A DNA stretch of 64,000 nt from Antedon bifida (taxonomy: Eukaryota > Echinodermata > Crinoidea > Comatulida > Antedonidae), in assembly GCA_963402885.1 (NCBI GenBank), contig OY727103.1, positions 16,270,085 through 16,334,084 on the forward strand, read 5' to 3'. A model generated the notes under the pieces. That model made no database searches and was not told where the DNA came from. It saw nothing but the letters and a program-made list of their open reading frames with translations. The position numbers and the translations under genes were made by a program. Each line of letters starts with the position of its first letter. Position 1 is the stretch's first letter. Below are positions 10,230-19,755 of the stretch, in pieces.

Positions 10230-10760
10230 ATAGTACTACAGTAACTGCTCCAGTGGACCAAATTTAGCACCGGTGGAGCCCAGTGATATAAAATAGAAAT
10301 AAGTCACTAATTTTAAACTCTTTTTGTATGTTAATACACTGTGCTCAAGTGGACCCAATTTGGCGCCAGTGGAGCCCAGTGATATAAAATAGAAATAATT
10401 CACTAATTTTAAAATCTTTTCGTATGTTAATACACTGTGCTCAAGTGGACCCAATTTGGATCCAGGGGAGCACAGTGATATAAAATAGAAAAAAGTCACT
10501 GAATTTTAGTATCTTTTCGTATGTTAATACACTGTGCTAATTTAGAGCCAGTGGAGCACAGTGATATAAAATAGAATAAGTCACTGAATTTTAATATCTT
10601 TTCGTATGTTAGTACACTGTGCTCAAGTGGACCCAGTTTGGAGCCAGGGGAGCACAGTGATATAAAATAGAAAAAAGTCACTAAATTATAATATCTTTTC
10701 GTATGTTAATACACTGTGCTCAAGTGGACCCAATTTGGCACCAATTGGAGCACAGGGAAA
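10230..10760. repeat. Tandem ~97-bp units in left foldback arm
   Basis: Five units start with CACTGTGCTC at about 10336, 10433, 10530, 10615 and 10722. Each contains an internal imperfect palindrome (CACTGTGCTC...GAGCACAGTG) and an AT-rich spacer with TTTTCGTATGTTAATA. The mirrored set lies at about 14200-14700. Confidence 0.85.
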
Positions 10761-11429
10761 TAGTCACATACAATAACATCGAGAAAAACTACTTCTGGAA
10801 TTTAAAAATGTTTCAAACTTGGTATATATGTTCAATATCGGTTACTCCATCCGTAAACCAAAAGAAAAATTAGTTTCAAGCCACATCAGTGATTTTAATA
10901 ACTTGCGTTCGCTTATTATGAAAAAACATACAATTCCGACACATATTATGTTAAACTCTAATATTGATTTTAACAAAAGAAAACGGTTAGGAATTCGATT
11001 TTTTCCCTGTAAATTTAGCAACTTTAATTAAGAATATACCAAGAAATATATATTGAAATCCAGGAGTATTTTTTTTTTACAAAAGAAATGTTCGTATGTT
11101 AATACACTGTGCTCCAGTGGCTCCAATTTGGCGCCAGTGGAGCACAGGGAAATAGTCACATACAAAAACTTATAGAAAAAATATTTATCAAATTCAAAAA
11201 TATTTCAAACTTGGTATATAAGTTCAATATCGGTTACTCCATCCGTAATGCAAAAGAAAAATTAGTTTCAAGCCACATCAGTGATTTTAATAACTTGTGT
11301 TTGTCTAAGATAAATACTTATGAAAGAACATACAATTCCAACACATTTTTTTTTTAAACATTAGCGATTAAAAAAAAGACATATGTTAAATATATGAATT
11401 ATGTAGTAACATATTGAACGTGTAGTAAC

Positions 11430-11607
11430 TGTTTGGGTATGTTGCTTCGTTAATACCACAATAATAAAACTATACACAAAGATGTGCTATAACTATTACT
11501 TTAATAATAACTCAAGTCAAACGAACAATATGGCAGTCTACGCACGTTGTCTCTCTCTTCCTCCAACTACATACGTCATACGTATGGGCGGCCTTAAGGG
11601 CCTCACA
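11430..11607 (-). repeat. gypsy-C 3' LTR
   Basis: 178 bp. Its outer end abuts GTAAC; its inner-facing start TGTGAGGCCCTTA recurs at the 5' end of the element (13526 downward). It includes AATAAA-like and TATA-like stretches. The 5' LTR has been almost entirely deleted. Confidence 0.65.
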
Positions 11608-11886
11608 CCTCCCCTTAGATCCAAAGTGCTTATGGCCATTTTGGATCTTCAATCAATCTTGCAGGGGCCTTAATATAATGGTGCTGCGCATATACCTATG
11701 CCTTTCGGGCGGGTCCACTGGTACAAAGCCAATGGATTGCGGCGTACGTTTACGTATAAAGCGTCGGTTTCTAACTAACACCCTCTCCCCAATGTTTTGA
11801 TGAAGTATCTCCTGTTTGGTTTTATATCAATTATTGTTCCGTAAATGTTAAACAGTTTATCTAAATGATTATATACTGCAACATGG

Positions 11887-12330
11887 TTATGAAGCTTTGG
11901 TGTGAAGATCAAAGTATTGTTTCTCTTTCACCTTCCCCTTTTCCAAGATGATTTGGGCTTCCTTAATATCTTTCTGGAAGTCGGCATTAAAGGCGCGATG
12001 GTGCGTTGGTAGTGTACCCTGAATAGGTCGTCCAAATAACTTTATAGCAGGAGATAATCCATCTTTCCTACATGGAATATTTCTGTAGTGCAAGAGCGCT
12101 TTTGCTAACTGCTAACTTTGTTTGGTAATGTATGATTTGAAGATGATGAGTGGATAAGCTTTTTCATGGATTTAACTGTAGCTTCAGCTTTCCCATTAGA
12201 TTGTTGGTGATATGGTGAACTGCCAGTTATTAGCGAACTGTTTAAAACCATTGAAGGTGAATTGTGGTCCTCCGTCGCACCAAAATCAACCACGATCAGA
12301 TAATTTCTACCATTCACAAAGGCAAAATCT
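11887..12330 (-). pseudogene. gypsy-C integrase fragments
   Basis: 12317-12105 keeps NYLIVVD (first Asp region) and SPYHQQSNGKAEATVK (the glutamate region). The IxxDNGPQF segment is degraded to a D-N-S-P remnant. 12093-11887 keeps a C-terminal core with LSPAIKLFGRPIQGTLP. Stops and frameshifts separate the two pieces. RT is largely absent upstream, so integrase joins almost directly to the RT N-terminus. Confidence 0.75.
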
Positions 12331-12399
12331 CTGTTTCTCTAATGGAATTTGGTGATATCCTTTCAGCACATCGATTACTGTAAAGAACTGAGAGCATCT

Positions 12400-13129
12400 G
12401 ATGCAGCAATATCTGCTACAGCTTCCTGTGGAGTAGTATGAGGATAATACTCGCGTTTTACACTTTTATTTAGTTGAGATAAGTCAACACACATTCTGAT
12501 TTTTTCAGTGTCCTTTTTTGGTGCAATGACAATTGGAGCACACCAATTGGAATGTTCAGTAGTCTTGACAATGATGCCTTGGCTTTCAAGCGTTTCAAGC
12601 TCTGCTTTCAGCTTATCATTGTAGGCATACGGTATCTTTCGTAGGGTGCTAACACAAAATTGTTAGCATCATCTGCTATCTTGACTGTGAATTTTTCACC
12701 AGGCATCGAGCGAATTATACCATCAAACACTTCTGGAAATTCTTTGGACAAGTTAGTCAGATTGAAACGTGGCGCAGCAATCAGACTAATGTAAGTAACT
12801 GATGCAACGTTTGCGTGACACAGTGGCTCAGGGTAAGCTGGTGAGAGAAATCCCAACTGCTTTGATGCATCCCATGATAAAATAATGTCATCGATGTCAT
12901 CAGAAAAATAAATTGTAACACTCACGCAACGTTCGTCGGTTGAAACGATTAGTGGTAATTTTCCTGCAATCTGGATTCTGCTACCTTCGACAGTTTCAGG
13001 TCGTATTTCGCAAGGGATGAGATTCTCTACATGGTCATTAATTTGTTCGAGCAGTGATGTAGGAGCGAGACAAATATCTGAACCGGAATCAGGAAGAGCA
13101 AGAGTGTCTACGGATCGTACTGACTGCAC
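12400..13129 (-). pseudogene. gypsy-C protease and RT N-terminal fragment
   Basis: 13129-12608 encodes a protease-like ALPDSGSDICL core and a linker, then the RT entry around EVFDGIIRSMPGEKF. Beyond a frameshift near 12610 the minus strand still reads the next RT motifs (NWCAPIVIAPKK and RMCVDLSQLNKSVKREYY at about 12560-12440). The palm is then lost. Confidence 0.75.
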
Positions 13130-13503
13130 GTATTGATCCGTATCACTCCATTTTGGGGCTTAGAGCGGCATACGGTTGAAAAATGTCCGCGTTTCCTACA
13201 CGTATTACACATAGCATCTGCAGCAGGGCAGTGCTGCCTTCCACGTTGGTGGACCTTGCCACAGTAGTTACATTTATCATTATTACAAGATGGTTGTTGC
13301 TTACTCTGCTGCTTGATAATATGCTGCTTTTCTGGTTTTTTACTGTGATGTTTTCTCATATTATTGGACTGTCTTACAGCCGCAGTAGTGCTTGTCTGGT
13401 CTAGGCTTAGCTGTTGAGGATTTATTTCATCCCTTTGTCGTTTAGCGGCCTCTAACGCACATACCGTTGATATGGTTTTGGTCAAATCCAATTTGTCAAT
13501 CAC
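13108..13503 (-). pseudogene. gypsy-C Gag C-terminus with zinc knuckles
   Basis: Minus-strand fragment with a Gln/Lys-rich linker and cysteine clusters CNNDKCNYCGK and CNTCRKRGHFSTVC, the CCHC nucleocapsid type. The N-terminal Gag region is missing; the fragment begins just inside the truncated 5' LTR. Confidence 0.75.
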
Positions 13504-13539
13504 TAAGAGTTTTTAAGGGCCTCACAGTAACCTATTGAA

Positions 13540-14826
13540 CATATACTACCAAATTTCAAATGTGTAGGACAATTATTTTATGACGATCAAAATTAAAAGT
13601 TTAAAAAATGTCTTGGAATTCTATGTTCTATCATAAATATACATTTTAAACAAACGAAAATTACTAAAATCACTGATATGGCTTGAAACTATTTTTTCTT
13701 TTGCTTTACGGATAGAGTAACCGATATTGAACATATATACCAAGTTGTAATATTTTTGAAATCCAGAAGTATTTTTTCTCGATGTTTTTGTATGTGATTA
13801 TTTCCCTGTGCTCCCATTGGTGCCAAATTGGAGCAACTGGAGCACAGTGTATTAACATACGAACATTTCTTTTGTAAAAAAAAAAATACACCTCGAATTC
13901 AATTATATTTCTTTGTATATTTTTAATTTTAGTTGCTCAATATACAGGGCAAAAATCGAATTCCTAACCGTTTTTTTTTTGTAAAAATCATTATTAGAGT
14001 TTAACATAGGCCTATGTGTCGGAATTGTATGTTTTTTCATAAGTATTAACTTAAGCAAACGGAAGTTATTAAAATCACTGATGTGGCTTGAAACTATTTT
14101 TTCTTTTGGTTTACGGATGGAGTATCGGATATTGAACATAATCATACCAAGTTTGAAATATTTTTAAATTCACAAAGTATTTTTTCTCGATGTTTTTGTA
14201 TGTGACTATTTCCCTGTGCTCCAATTGGTGCCAAATTGGGTCCACTTGAGCACAGTGTATTAACATACGAAAAGATATTATAATTAATTGACTTTTTTCT
14301 ATTTTATATCACTGTGCTTATGGCGCAAGCGCCAAATTGGGTCCACGTAAGCAGAGTGTATTAAATACGAAATGATATTAAAATTCATTGACTTTTTTCC
14401 ATTTTATACAACTGTGCTCCACTGGCGCCAAATTAGGTCTACTTGAGCACAGTGTATTAACATACGAAAATATATTAAAATTAGTGACTTATTTTATATC
14501 ACTGTGCTCCACTGGCTCTAAATTAGCACAGTGTATTAACATACGAAAAGATTAAATTTCAGTGACTTTTTTCTATTTTATATCACTGTGCTCCACTGGC
14601 TCCAAATTGAGTCCACTTAAGCACAGTGTATTAACATACGAAAGATATTAAAATTAGTGACTTATTTCTATTTTATATCACTAATAATGCTCCACCGGTG
14701 CTAAATTTGGTCCACTGGAGCAGTTACCGTAGTACTATTTCTAATTCGGAAGTAAATAAAGGCATAAATGGCGCTCCGTAGAAGTAGAGAATGCTCGATC
14801 GTCGAAATGACGCTCTGAATATACCT
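13540..14826. repeat. Right inverted arm of foldback element
   Basis: Mirror image of 10143-11380. It ends with the 90-bp tip complementary to the left terminus (...CTCTGAATATACCT). It contains the units with GAGCACAGTG spaced about 97 bp, and the longer inner block around 13700-14200. Open frames here (for example 13706-13891 and 13903-14145 minus) are chance readings of repeat DNA. Confidence 0.85.
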
Positions 14827-14835
14827 CACCAGAGG

Positions 14836-14852
14836 AGGGCTCACATTATACA
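14836..14852 (-). repeat. gypsy-B 5' LTR, outer fragment
   Basis: Immediately right of the foldback duplication. On the minus strand it reads TGTATAATGTGAGCCCT and joins 10142 once the foldback element is removed, giving an LTR of about 149 bp. Inferred, because the other LTR is outside the window. Confidence 0.55.
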
Positions 14853-14869
14853 GAGGGTTCACTTCTTAA

Positions 14870-15200
14870 ATGATTAAAGATGATAAGTGATCTATCAACC
14901 TTTACTTATCGTTCATCTAAAAGCTGGAATGAACTTCCAAATGAATTAAAAATTAACTTTAAAGATTTTTCAATAACTTCATTCCAAAATACAATTAGTA
15001 CTCAACATTTTTAACTGAATTTTTTGTTTTCTAAAATTGATTGTTATTTTTAATGTATATTTCAATTACTCTTTGTCTTTATTTTATTATGTTTGTTATA
15101 TTTTCAATTACTGTACCACTTTGGAAATCAGTGCACTAGTACTGAAAGTGCTTGCAGAATAAAGAAAGAATAAATAAATAAATAAATAAATCACAGTGTC
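14870..15200 (+). mobile_element. LINE 3' end with (TAAA)n tail
   Basis: The plus strand reads a C-terminal LINE motif (SKSWNELPNELK then a Phe-rich end and stop), a 3' UTR with GTACTGAAAGTGCTTGC, and a tail of AATAAATAAATAAATAAA ending about 15190. Strongly 5'-truncated. Confidence 0.65.
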
Positions 15201-15204
15201 ATAC

Positions 15205-16205
15205 ACAAGTTAATTATGTATGTTGTAAAGCAAGCAGATTGCTTGGTTTCATTTCGAAATGTAGTAAAAATATGTCCTGGTTAGCTATGTTGAACTTATA
15301 CAAAGCTCTATTACTTCCAGCGGTTACCTACTGTTGTTCAATGTGGGCACCATTTGAGAAATCGCATATCAATAGAATAGAAAGTATACAAAGGAAAGCA
15401 ACAAGGATAATAATGTTTAGAAAGGAAGGTTCCTGGGACACATCTTATTTTCATAGGTTGAAAGTGCTTGAATTATTATCTATTGATGACTTGTTTAAAT
15501 TATTGTAATTGTAGTTTTTGCGTCAGGGAGTTGAGTAATTAGATGTTTTTGCCCTACTCTGACGTAAAAACTACAATTACAATCCTGTTGGTGCAGTACC
15601 CGCTGCTTACTTGGGCTCGAATCTAGCCACTAGCCATCAGCGCAAGCTCGGTGGTCTAGAGGTATGAACGCCAGGCTAGTGATCTGGAGGTCGTGGGTTC
15701 GAGTCCCACCCGAGAACTACTTGCGAATTTTTTCGCAAGTATTCTCAAATGTACTTAGTATAAAGTACAAATTACGTCAGAGTAGGGCAAAAACATCTAA
15801 TTGTTTAAATTACATAGACTTTCATTAGGATTTAAGGTGTTGAAAGGTTACTGTCCCCATTCTTTCAATGAGTATATTAAAACTAGTGAAAGATGTCCGG
15901 GTAGGCTTTTACGTTGGAATTCGAAAGGCAATACTTTTCATAATTTTGTATTTGTTTCCTTTCCTAGACTATGGGAGCAAATACTAAATGACATAAAAGA
16001 TTCACAAACGATTTCAATATTTAAGGCTGCTCTAACAAAACACTATATTTCATGTTATGTATAGTTTATTTGTATTTTTCTTGTATATGGTTTTATCTTA
16101 ACTGTTTGTATTGTATGGAGTGAGTGCAGAATCTGTTTGGGCTTTAGCCTATTCTCATTCCTGGTTATTGTTACATTGATGACCGAATAAATATTATTAT
16201 TATTA
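15205..16205 (+). mobile_element. LINE 3' end (RT C-terminal part), split by a SINE
   Basis: Coding part at 15239-15502: NLYKALLLPAVTYCCSMWAP and the RIESIQRKATRII motif of LINE RT C-termini. It resumes at 15813 and runs to a stop at 16062-16064 (PHSFNEYI and FPRLWEQILNDI). A 3' UTR ends in AATAAATATTATTATTATTA near 16200. The interruption is exactly the SINE at 15503-15800; without it and one duplication copy the frame is continuous. Confidence 0.8.
15503..15800 (+). mobile_element. tRNA-derived SINE with palindromic ends
   Basis: 298-bp insertion flanked by the 12-bp duplication TTGTTTAAATTA (15491-15502 and 15801-15812). A tRNA-like domain lies at about 15645-15716. It has a 5-bp anticodon stem CCAGG/TCTGG around loop CTAGTGA (AGT anticodon, threonine-like), a perfect T stem GTGGG/CCCAC around TTCGAGT, and a five-pair acceptor CTCGG/CCGAG. 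The first 80 bp form a hairpin (GTAATTGTAGTTTTT...AAAAACTACAATTAC). The block TAGATGTTTTTGCCCTACTC recurs inverted at the right end. Confidence 0.8.
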
Positions 16206-17373
16206 AATGTATATAATATTTTATTCTATTATCAGGTATTGTGGGTATAACTTTTAGATGTTAAAGAAATTTGTTGTATCGGAAATTGTTTAAATAATAT
16301 GTCATACTGAAATCCATGTCATACTCAAAAGTTCAGTTAATCCGCCTGAACTATAGTGGGTTTTATGCTTAACTGCCAATTGTAGGTAGCTTCTCCAATG
16401 GAATTGTCTTTTCACACTACAATCGCAAGACACACTGCAAAATAAATTATGAATATTTTCATTCATTTTCATTCTAAATGTTAGCTGACATCCCATCCCT
16501 AATTATGGTTGTATAGCCTGTGTCTTCTTGTATGTCAACCCCATGTATATGAAGTAGTAAGAGTAGGAATCATTCACATGTCTTGATATGTGTATATATT
16601 TGGGATAGATCCATTGATGTAGTCGGTTTTAATATACAGCTACACAGATTTGATAACTCATAAAATAATTCAGACGGTATAATCAACAAATACTTTACTG
16701 TAGTTATTTATTATCTGGATAGTACAGTAGAATACAAGTTAAAAATTAAAAAAATTAATTAATTAATATTTTTCAAGAATTATTTTATGATGATAATTCA
16801 CAAATTTCACTAATTTCAAGTGAATTGCTTTCAAAATTTATCTCCGAGCTTCGTGTTTGGATGGAAAAAAAAAAGTGATAATATCGCAGCAAACACAGAT
16901 AAAATTCTTTCTAGGAGGTTTTACATAGGCAATTTTTCATTGATTTAGTTAAGTTAGAAATTGTTGCTAATCTGAAACTCATATTTCAAATAGTCATAGA
17001 CTGTTGATTCAGAAAGTACTTAAATCATTAGGGGAAACATACATTTTTTAAGGGACAATATTACTATGACATAGCCTACAATTAGCAAGAGTATGTATAG
17101 GTCTATGGTCTATGGTAACTTAGTCAAAGTTACATATTTTGATACTAGTCAGACGTGTCTTTATTTAAAACGGGGATAATACTAAACTAACTACTAAATT
17201 TTAATTTTATTATTATATAGGTAATGACACAATCAGCAATATGTGATAGTGGGTATAAAAGTCTAAACAAACACCTAGAAACAGCATAGAATTATCCAAA
17301 TCAATATTATATATTACATCCCACTCTAATATTGCTTTTGATAGAAAACAACGTCTCACTAGCAGTCTCGCGG
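16206..17373. other. AT-rich intergenic stretch, no gene seen
   Basis: No exon, RNA gene or recognisable repeat is visible on either strand. Short open frames have no family features. Confidence 0.6.
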
Positions 17374-18090
17374 AGGTATATTCAGAGTGTCATTCTGACG
17401 ATGGAGCATTCTCTATGGAGCGCCATTTATGCCTTTATTAACTTCCGAAATAGAAATGATATAAAATAGAAATAAGTCACTAATTTTAATATAATTTGTA
17501 TGTTAATACACTGTGCTCAAGTGAACCCAATTTTGCACAAGGGGAGCACAGTGATATAAAATAGAATAAGTCACTAAATTTTAATATTTTTTCGTATGTT
17601 AATACACTGTGCTCAAGTGGACCAAATTTGGCGCCAGTGGAGCACAGTGATATAAAATAGAAATAAGTCACCTGCATTTTAATATCTTTTTGTATAATAC
17701 AGTGTGCTCAAGTGGACACAATTTGGCACCAGTTGAGCAGAGCAAAATAGTCACATCCAAATACATAGAGAAAAAAAATACTTCTGAAATTTAAAAAAAA
17801 TATTTCAAACTTGGTATATATGTTCAGTATCGATTAGTCTATCCGTAATGCAAAAAAAAAAATTAGTTTCAAGCCACATCAGCTGATTTTAATAACTTGC
17901 TTCTGTATAACTTAAATACTTATGAAAGAACATAGGCCTACAATTCTAACACATTTTTTAAAACTCTAATAATGATTTTGACAAAAACAAAACAAAACCG
18001 GTAGGAATACGATTTTTTCTGTAAATTGAGGACCATAAATTAAAAATATACTAAGAAATATAATATTGAATTCGAGAGCAGGGTATTTGA
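17374..18090 (+). mobile_element. Half copy (left arm) of the foldback family
   Basis: Starts AGGTATATTCAGAGTG exactly like the termini of the 10143-14826 element and keeps the same order: about 90-bp tip, CACTGTGCTC units, then the longer inner block ending near 18090. No right arm follows, so it is a solo or truncated arm. The tip differs by small deletions. Confidence 0.82.
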
Positions 18091-18326
18091 AAAGCGACGA
18101 GATAATCACTGGCCGAAAAAGGATGTCTACAGCATTCTGGGCAATACAGCTTGACTGTGGATCTCAAGAGACTGAATAGCCTATACATTTATACCCACAT
18201 CCAATAAGTTGTTAAAATAAGGATAAGAAACTTGGGAGGAGTACAAAATGTTACAGAGAAATTCACAACTCATTTTTTAATTTAATATAAACTTTTATTT
18301 AATGTTTTAAATTTTTTTATTTGTAG

Positions 18327-18647
18327 TGGCCAATGAATAGAGATTTACCTTACTCTACTTCAGTTCAAGATAGAAATTCACCATTTGCTCAAAACATGGA
18401 TCATTCTGGCATTACACAATCGGCCAGCTCTGAGTTACACCGATTTCCTGATGAACGAGTTTCTGAATTGCAACTGAACACGTTTGCCGGGAATATGGGC
18501 GCAGATTGGAAAAGCTTCATTAGGAGTCTTGGATTGAAAGAGAATGACATCTTTCATGCGAGTGGCAATGCTAACACACCAAGGGACCAGATATTTAGAA
18601 AAAATCATGAAAATTACAATGAAACTGTTCGTGTACTCGAACATTGA
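18327..18647 (+). pseudogene. Death-domain-like terminal exon with premature stop
   Basis: A plausible 3' splice site (T-rich tract then TTGTAG) precedes 18327. The frame gives a polar N-terminal part and then, from about residue 48, a death-domain-like fold: LNTFAGNMGADWKSFIRSLG, LKENDIF and a final helix NYNETVRVLEH. A TGA at 18645 falls where death domains usually have the Trp of a WL pair; the next codons read LDVDTKQ before a second TGA (18669-18671). The death domains that it resembles act in innate immune and apoptosis adaptors. No upstream exon of the same gene was recognised. It could be a decayed copy or a slightly shortened real exon. Confidence 0.5.
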
Positions 18648-18671
18648 CTTGATGTAGACACGAAACAGTGA

Positions 18672-19436
18672 TGTGTTTTTTCTGTATTATTATGATGATC
18701 TCTTCGCAAATACTATTTTATATATTGCAACTTATGTGTAATAGTGACTGTTTTATGTGTTGTTTATATAGTCAAAGACGACAATGATTAACCTTGATAT
18801 CAGATCTTTTTATTCATGGTATCATTACATGAGCTGTACATACATACATTATCTGCCATATTGCTCTGCCACTCCTAGAGCATACATGCATACTGTACAT
18901 ACACTACATACATGCATGATATTTTAAAAGGATCTAGGAAATAGTAGAAGCTAATTAAAGTGGTCAGGTCTGGAATTTTGATTTTTCACATCGAAATTAT
19001 TATTATAATAATTTTTTTAATTGCTTGATACAGGTTACACAAGGAAATTTGGATTGCGCTAGCAGATTGCCTTGGGACATTACTTGTTCTTGTTTTACTT
19101 GGTAACATAGAATTAAGAATTGGTGATAGCCATTGATGCAACAGAGCGGGAGAGTGGTGAATGTCTCTTGGATTGGGCTACTTGGGCGAAGAGAATAATA
19201 ACTACTGTGTTTAGAGTTTCTATTCGAAAGCTTTAAGCTACTTTAAACTTTAACTTAGTATTTACTTTACAAAGAGACTTATTGTTGTCTGAATATTGTA
19301 ATGACATGCGCAGACTCACATCATTGTGTCTGTGCATGTTTACATCAAATTTGCCATTTTTTGTTTGGTTAACAAATAAAAGAGTTGAAATTTTGTAATT
19401 TTTTTTAATGATTTTTCTGAAAAACGGCCAAAATAT
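18672..19436. other. Intergenic, no feature recognised
   Basis: AT-rich. Contains short ACATACAT-type simple repeats around 18835-18915. No coding or RNA signal is seen. Confidence 0.55.
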
Positions 19437-19755
19437 GCAATTATTATTCAATAATTTTTCTATATATGATCATATATTGTGTTATCATCTTATAGTGCCA
19501 TAGTAACCAGTTATGTCGACAATGAAATAGTGAACATTTTTGAAAAAATCTCTGTACTATAGTACAGGAATTTTTTTTCAAAAATTGACAAATTGAAAGG
19601 GTCGAAACGTAACAATTATTATGCAATAATATTTCTATATATGGTCATATTATTGTGTTATCATCATACATCTTATAGTGCCATAGTAACAATGAAAGTC
19701 AACATTTTTGAAAAAATCTCTGTACTATAGTACAGGAATTTTTTCAAAAATTGGA
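19437..19755. repeat. Direct repeat (~150 bp, two copies)
   Basis: 19437-19592 and 19610-19755 are near-identical, sharing TATAGTGCCATAGTAAC and CTCTGTACTATAGTACAGGA. The second copy runs directly into the minisatellite. Confidence 0.85.

Larger units (their letters stand above)
11430..13526 (-). mobile_element. Degenerate Ty3/gypsy element 'gypsy-C' inside the foldback element
   Basis: Minus-strand remnant with a 3' LTR at 11430-11607 (TGTGAGG...CAAACA on the minus strand). Only the first about 14 bp of a 5' LTR remain at 13513-13526. GTAAC flanks both ends (11425-11429 and 13527-13531), a 5-bp target duplication. The interior keeps Gag zinc knuckles, protease, part of RT and parts of integrase; most of RT and RNase H is missing and many stops occur. 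The LTR start is inferred from the shared TTAAGGGCCTCACA next to GTAAC at both ends. Confidence 0.75.
10143..14826. mobile_element. Foldback-type element with long repeat-built inverted arms
   Basis: A 4684-bp element whose ends are inverted copies, starting AGGTATATTCAGAG and ending with its complement. The arms (about 10143-11380 and 13540-14826) mirror each other over more than 1 kb. Each holds a unique tip of about 90 bp, then tandem units of about 97 bp with CACTGTGCTC and GAGCACAGTG facing each other, then longer inner repeats near 10750-11380 and 13540-14200. No transposase is visible; the only coding matter is the gypsy-C remnant. The element sits in the gypsy-B 5' LTR. The structure matches foldback families such as Drosophila FB and sea urchin TU in kind; membership in a named family is not shown. 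Confidence 0.85.
1..14852 (-). mobile_element. Ty3/gypsy LTR retrotransposon 'gypsy-B', split by nested insertions
   Basis: Minus-strand gypsy element whose parts lie in order from the 5' LTR (14852-14836 and 10142-10011) through gag, protease, RT, RNase H and integrase to a stop codon at 90-92. The 3' LTR is not reached and presumably lies beyond position 1. Three insertions interrupt it: gypsy-A at 253-3946, a LINE at 5133-7340, and a foldback element at 10143-14826. Each has an identifiable target duplication, and the gypsy-B sequence resumes on the other side. Several frameshifts and stops, and a small deletion near 4504-4560, show that it is inactive. Family: gag and pol are largely fused in one frame (8355-9422). 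What is seen: zinc knuckle, DTG protease, RT, RNase H and integrase motifs. Inferred: the 5' LTR boundary at 14852. Confidence 0.88.

Noticed and set aside
10236..10681. Minus-strand open frames with FYFISLCSPGSKLGPLEHS repeats
   Set aside because: Chance reading of the foldback tandem units; the same DNA is mirrored at 14.2-14.7 kb.
15645..15716. Possible functional tRNA-Thr (AGT) gene
   Set aside because: Two acceptor pairs are missing and it sits inside a retroposed unit with a 12-bp target duplication.
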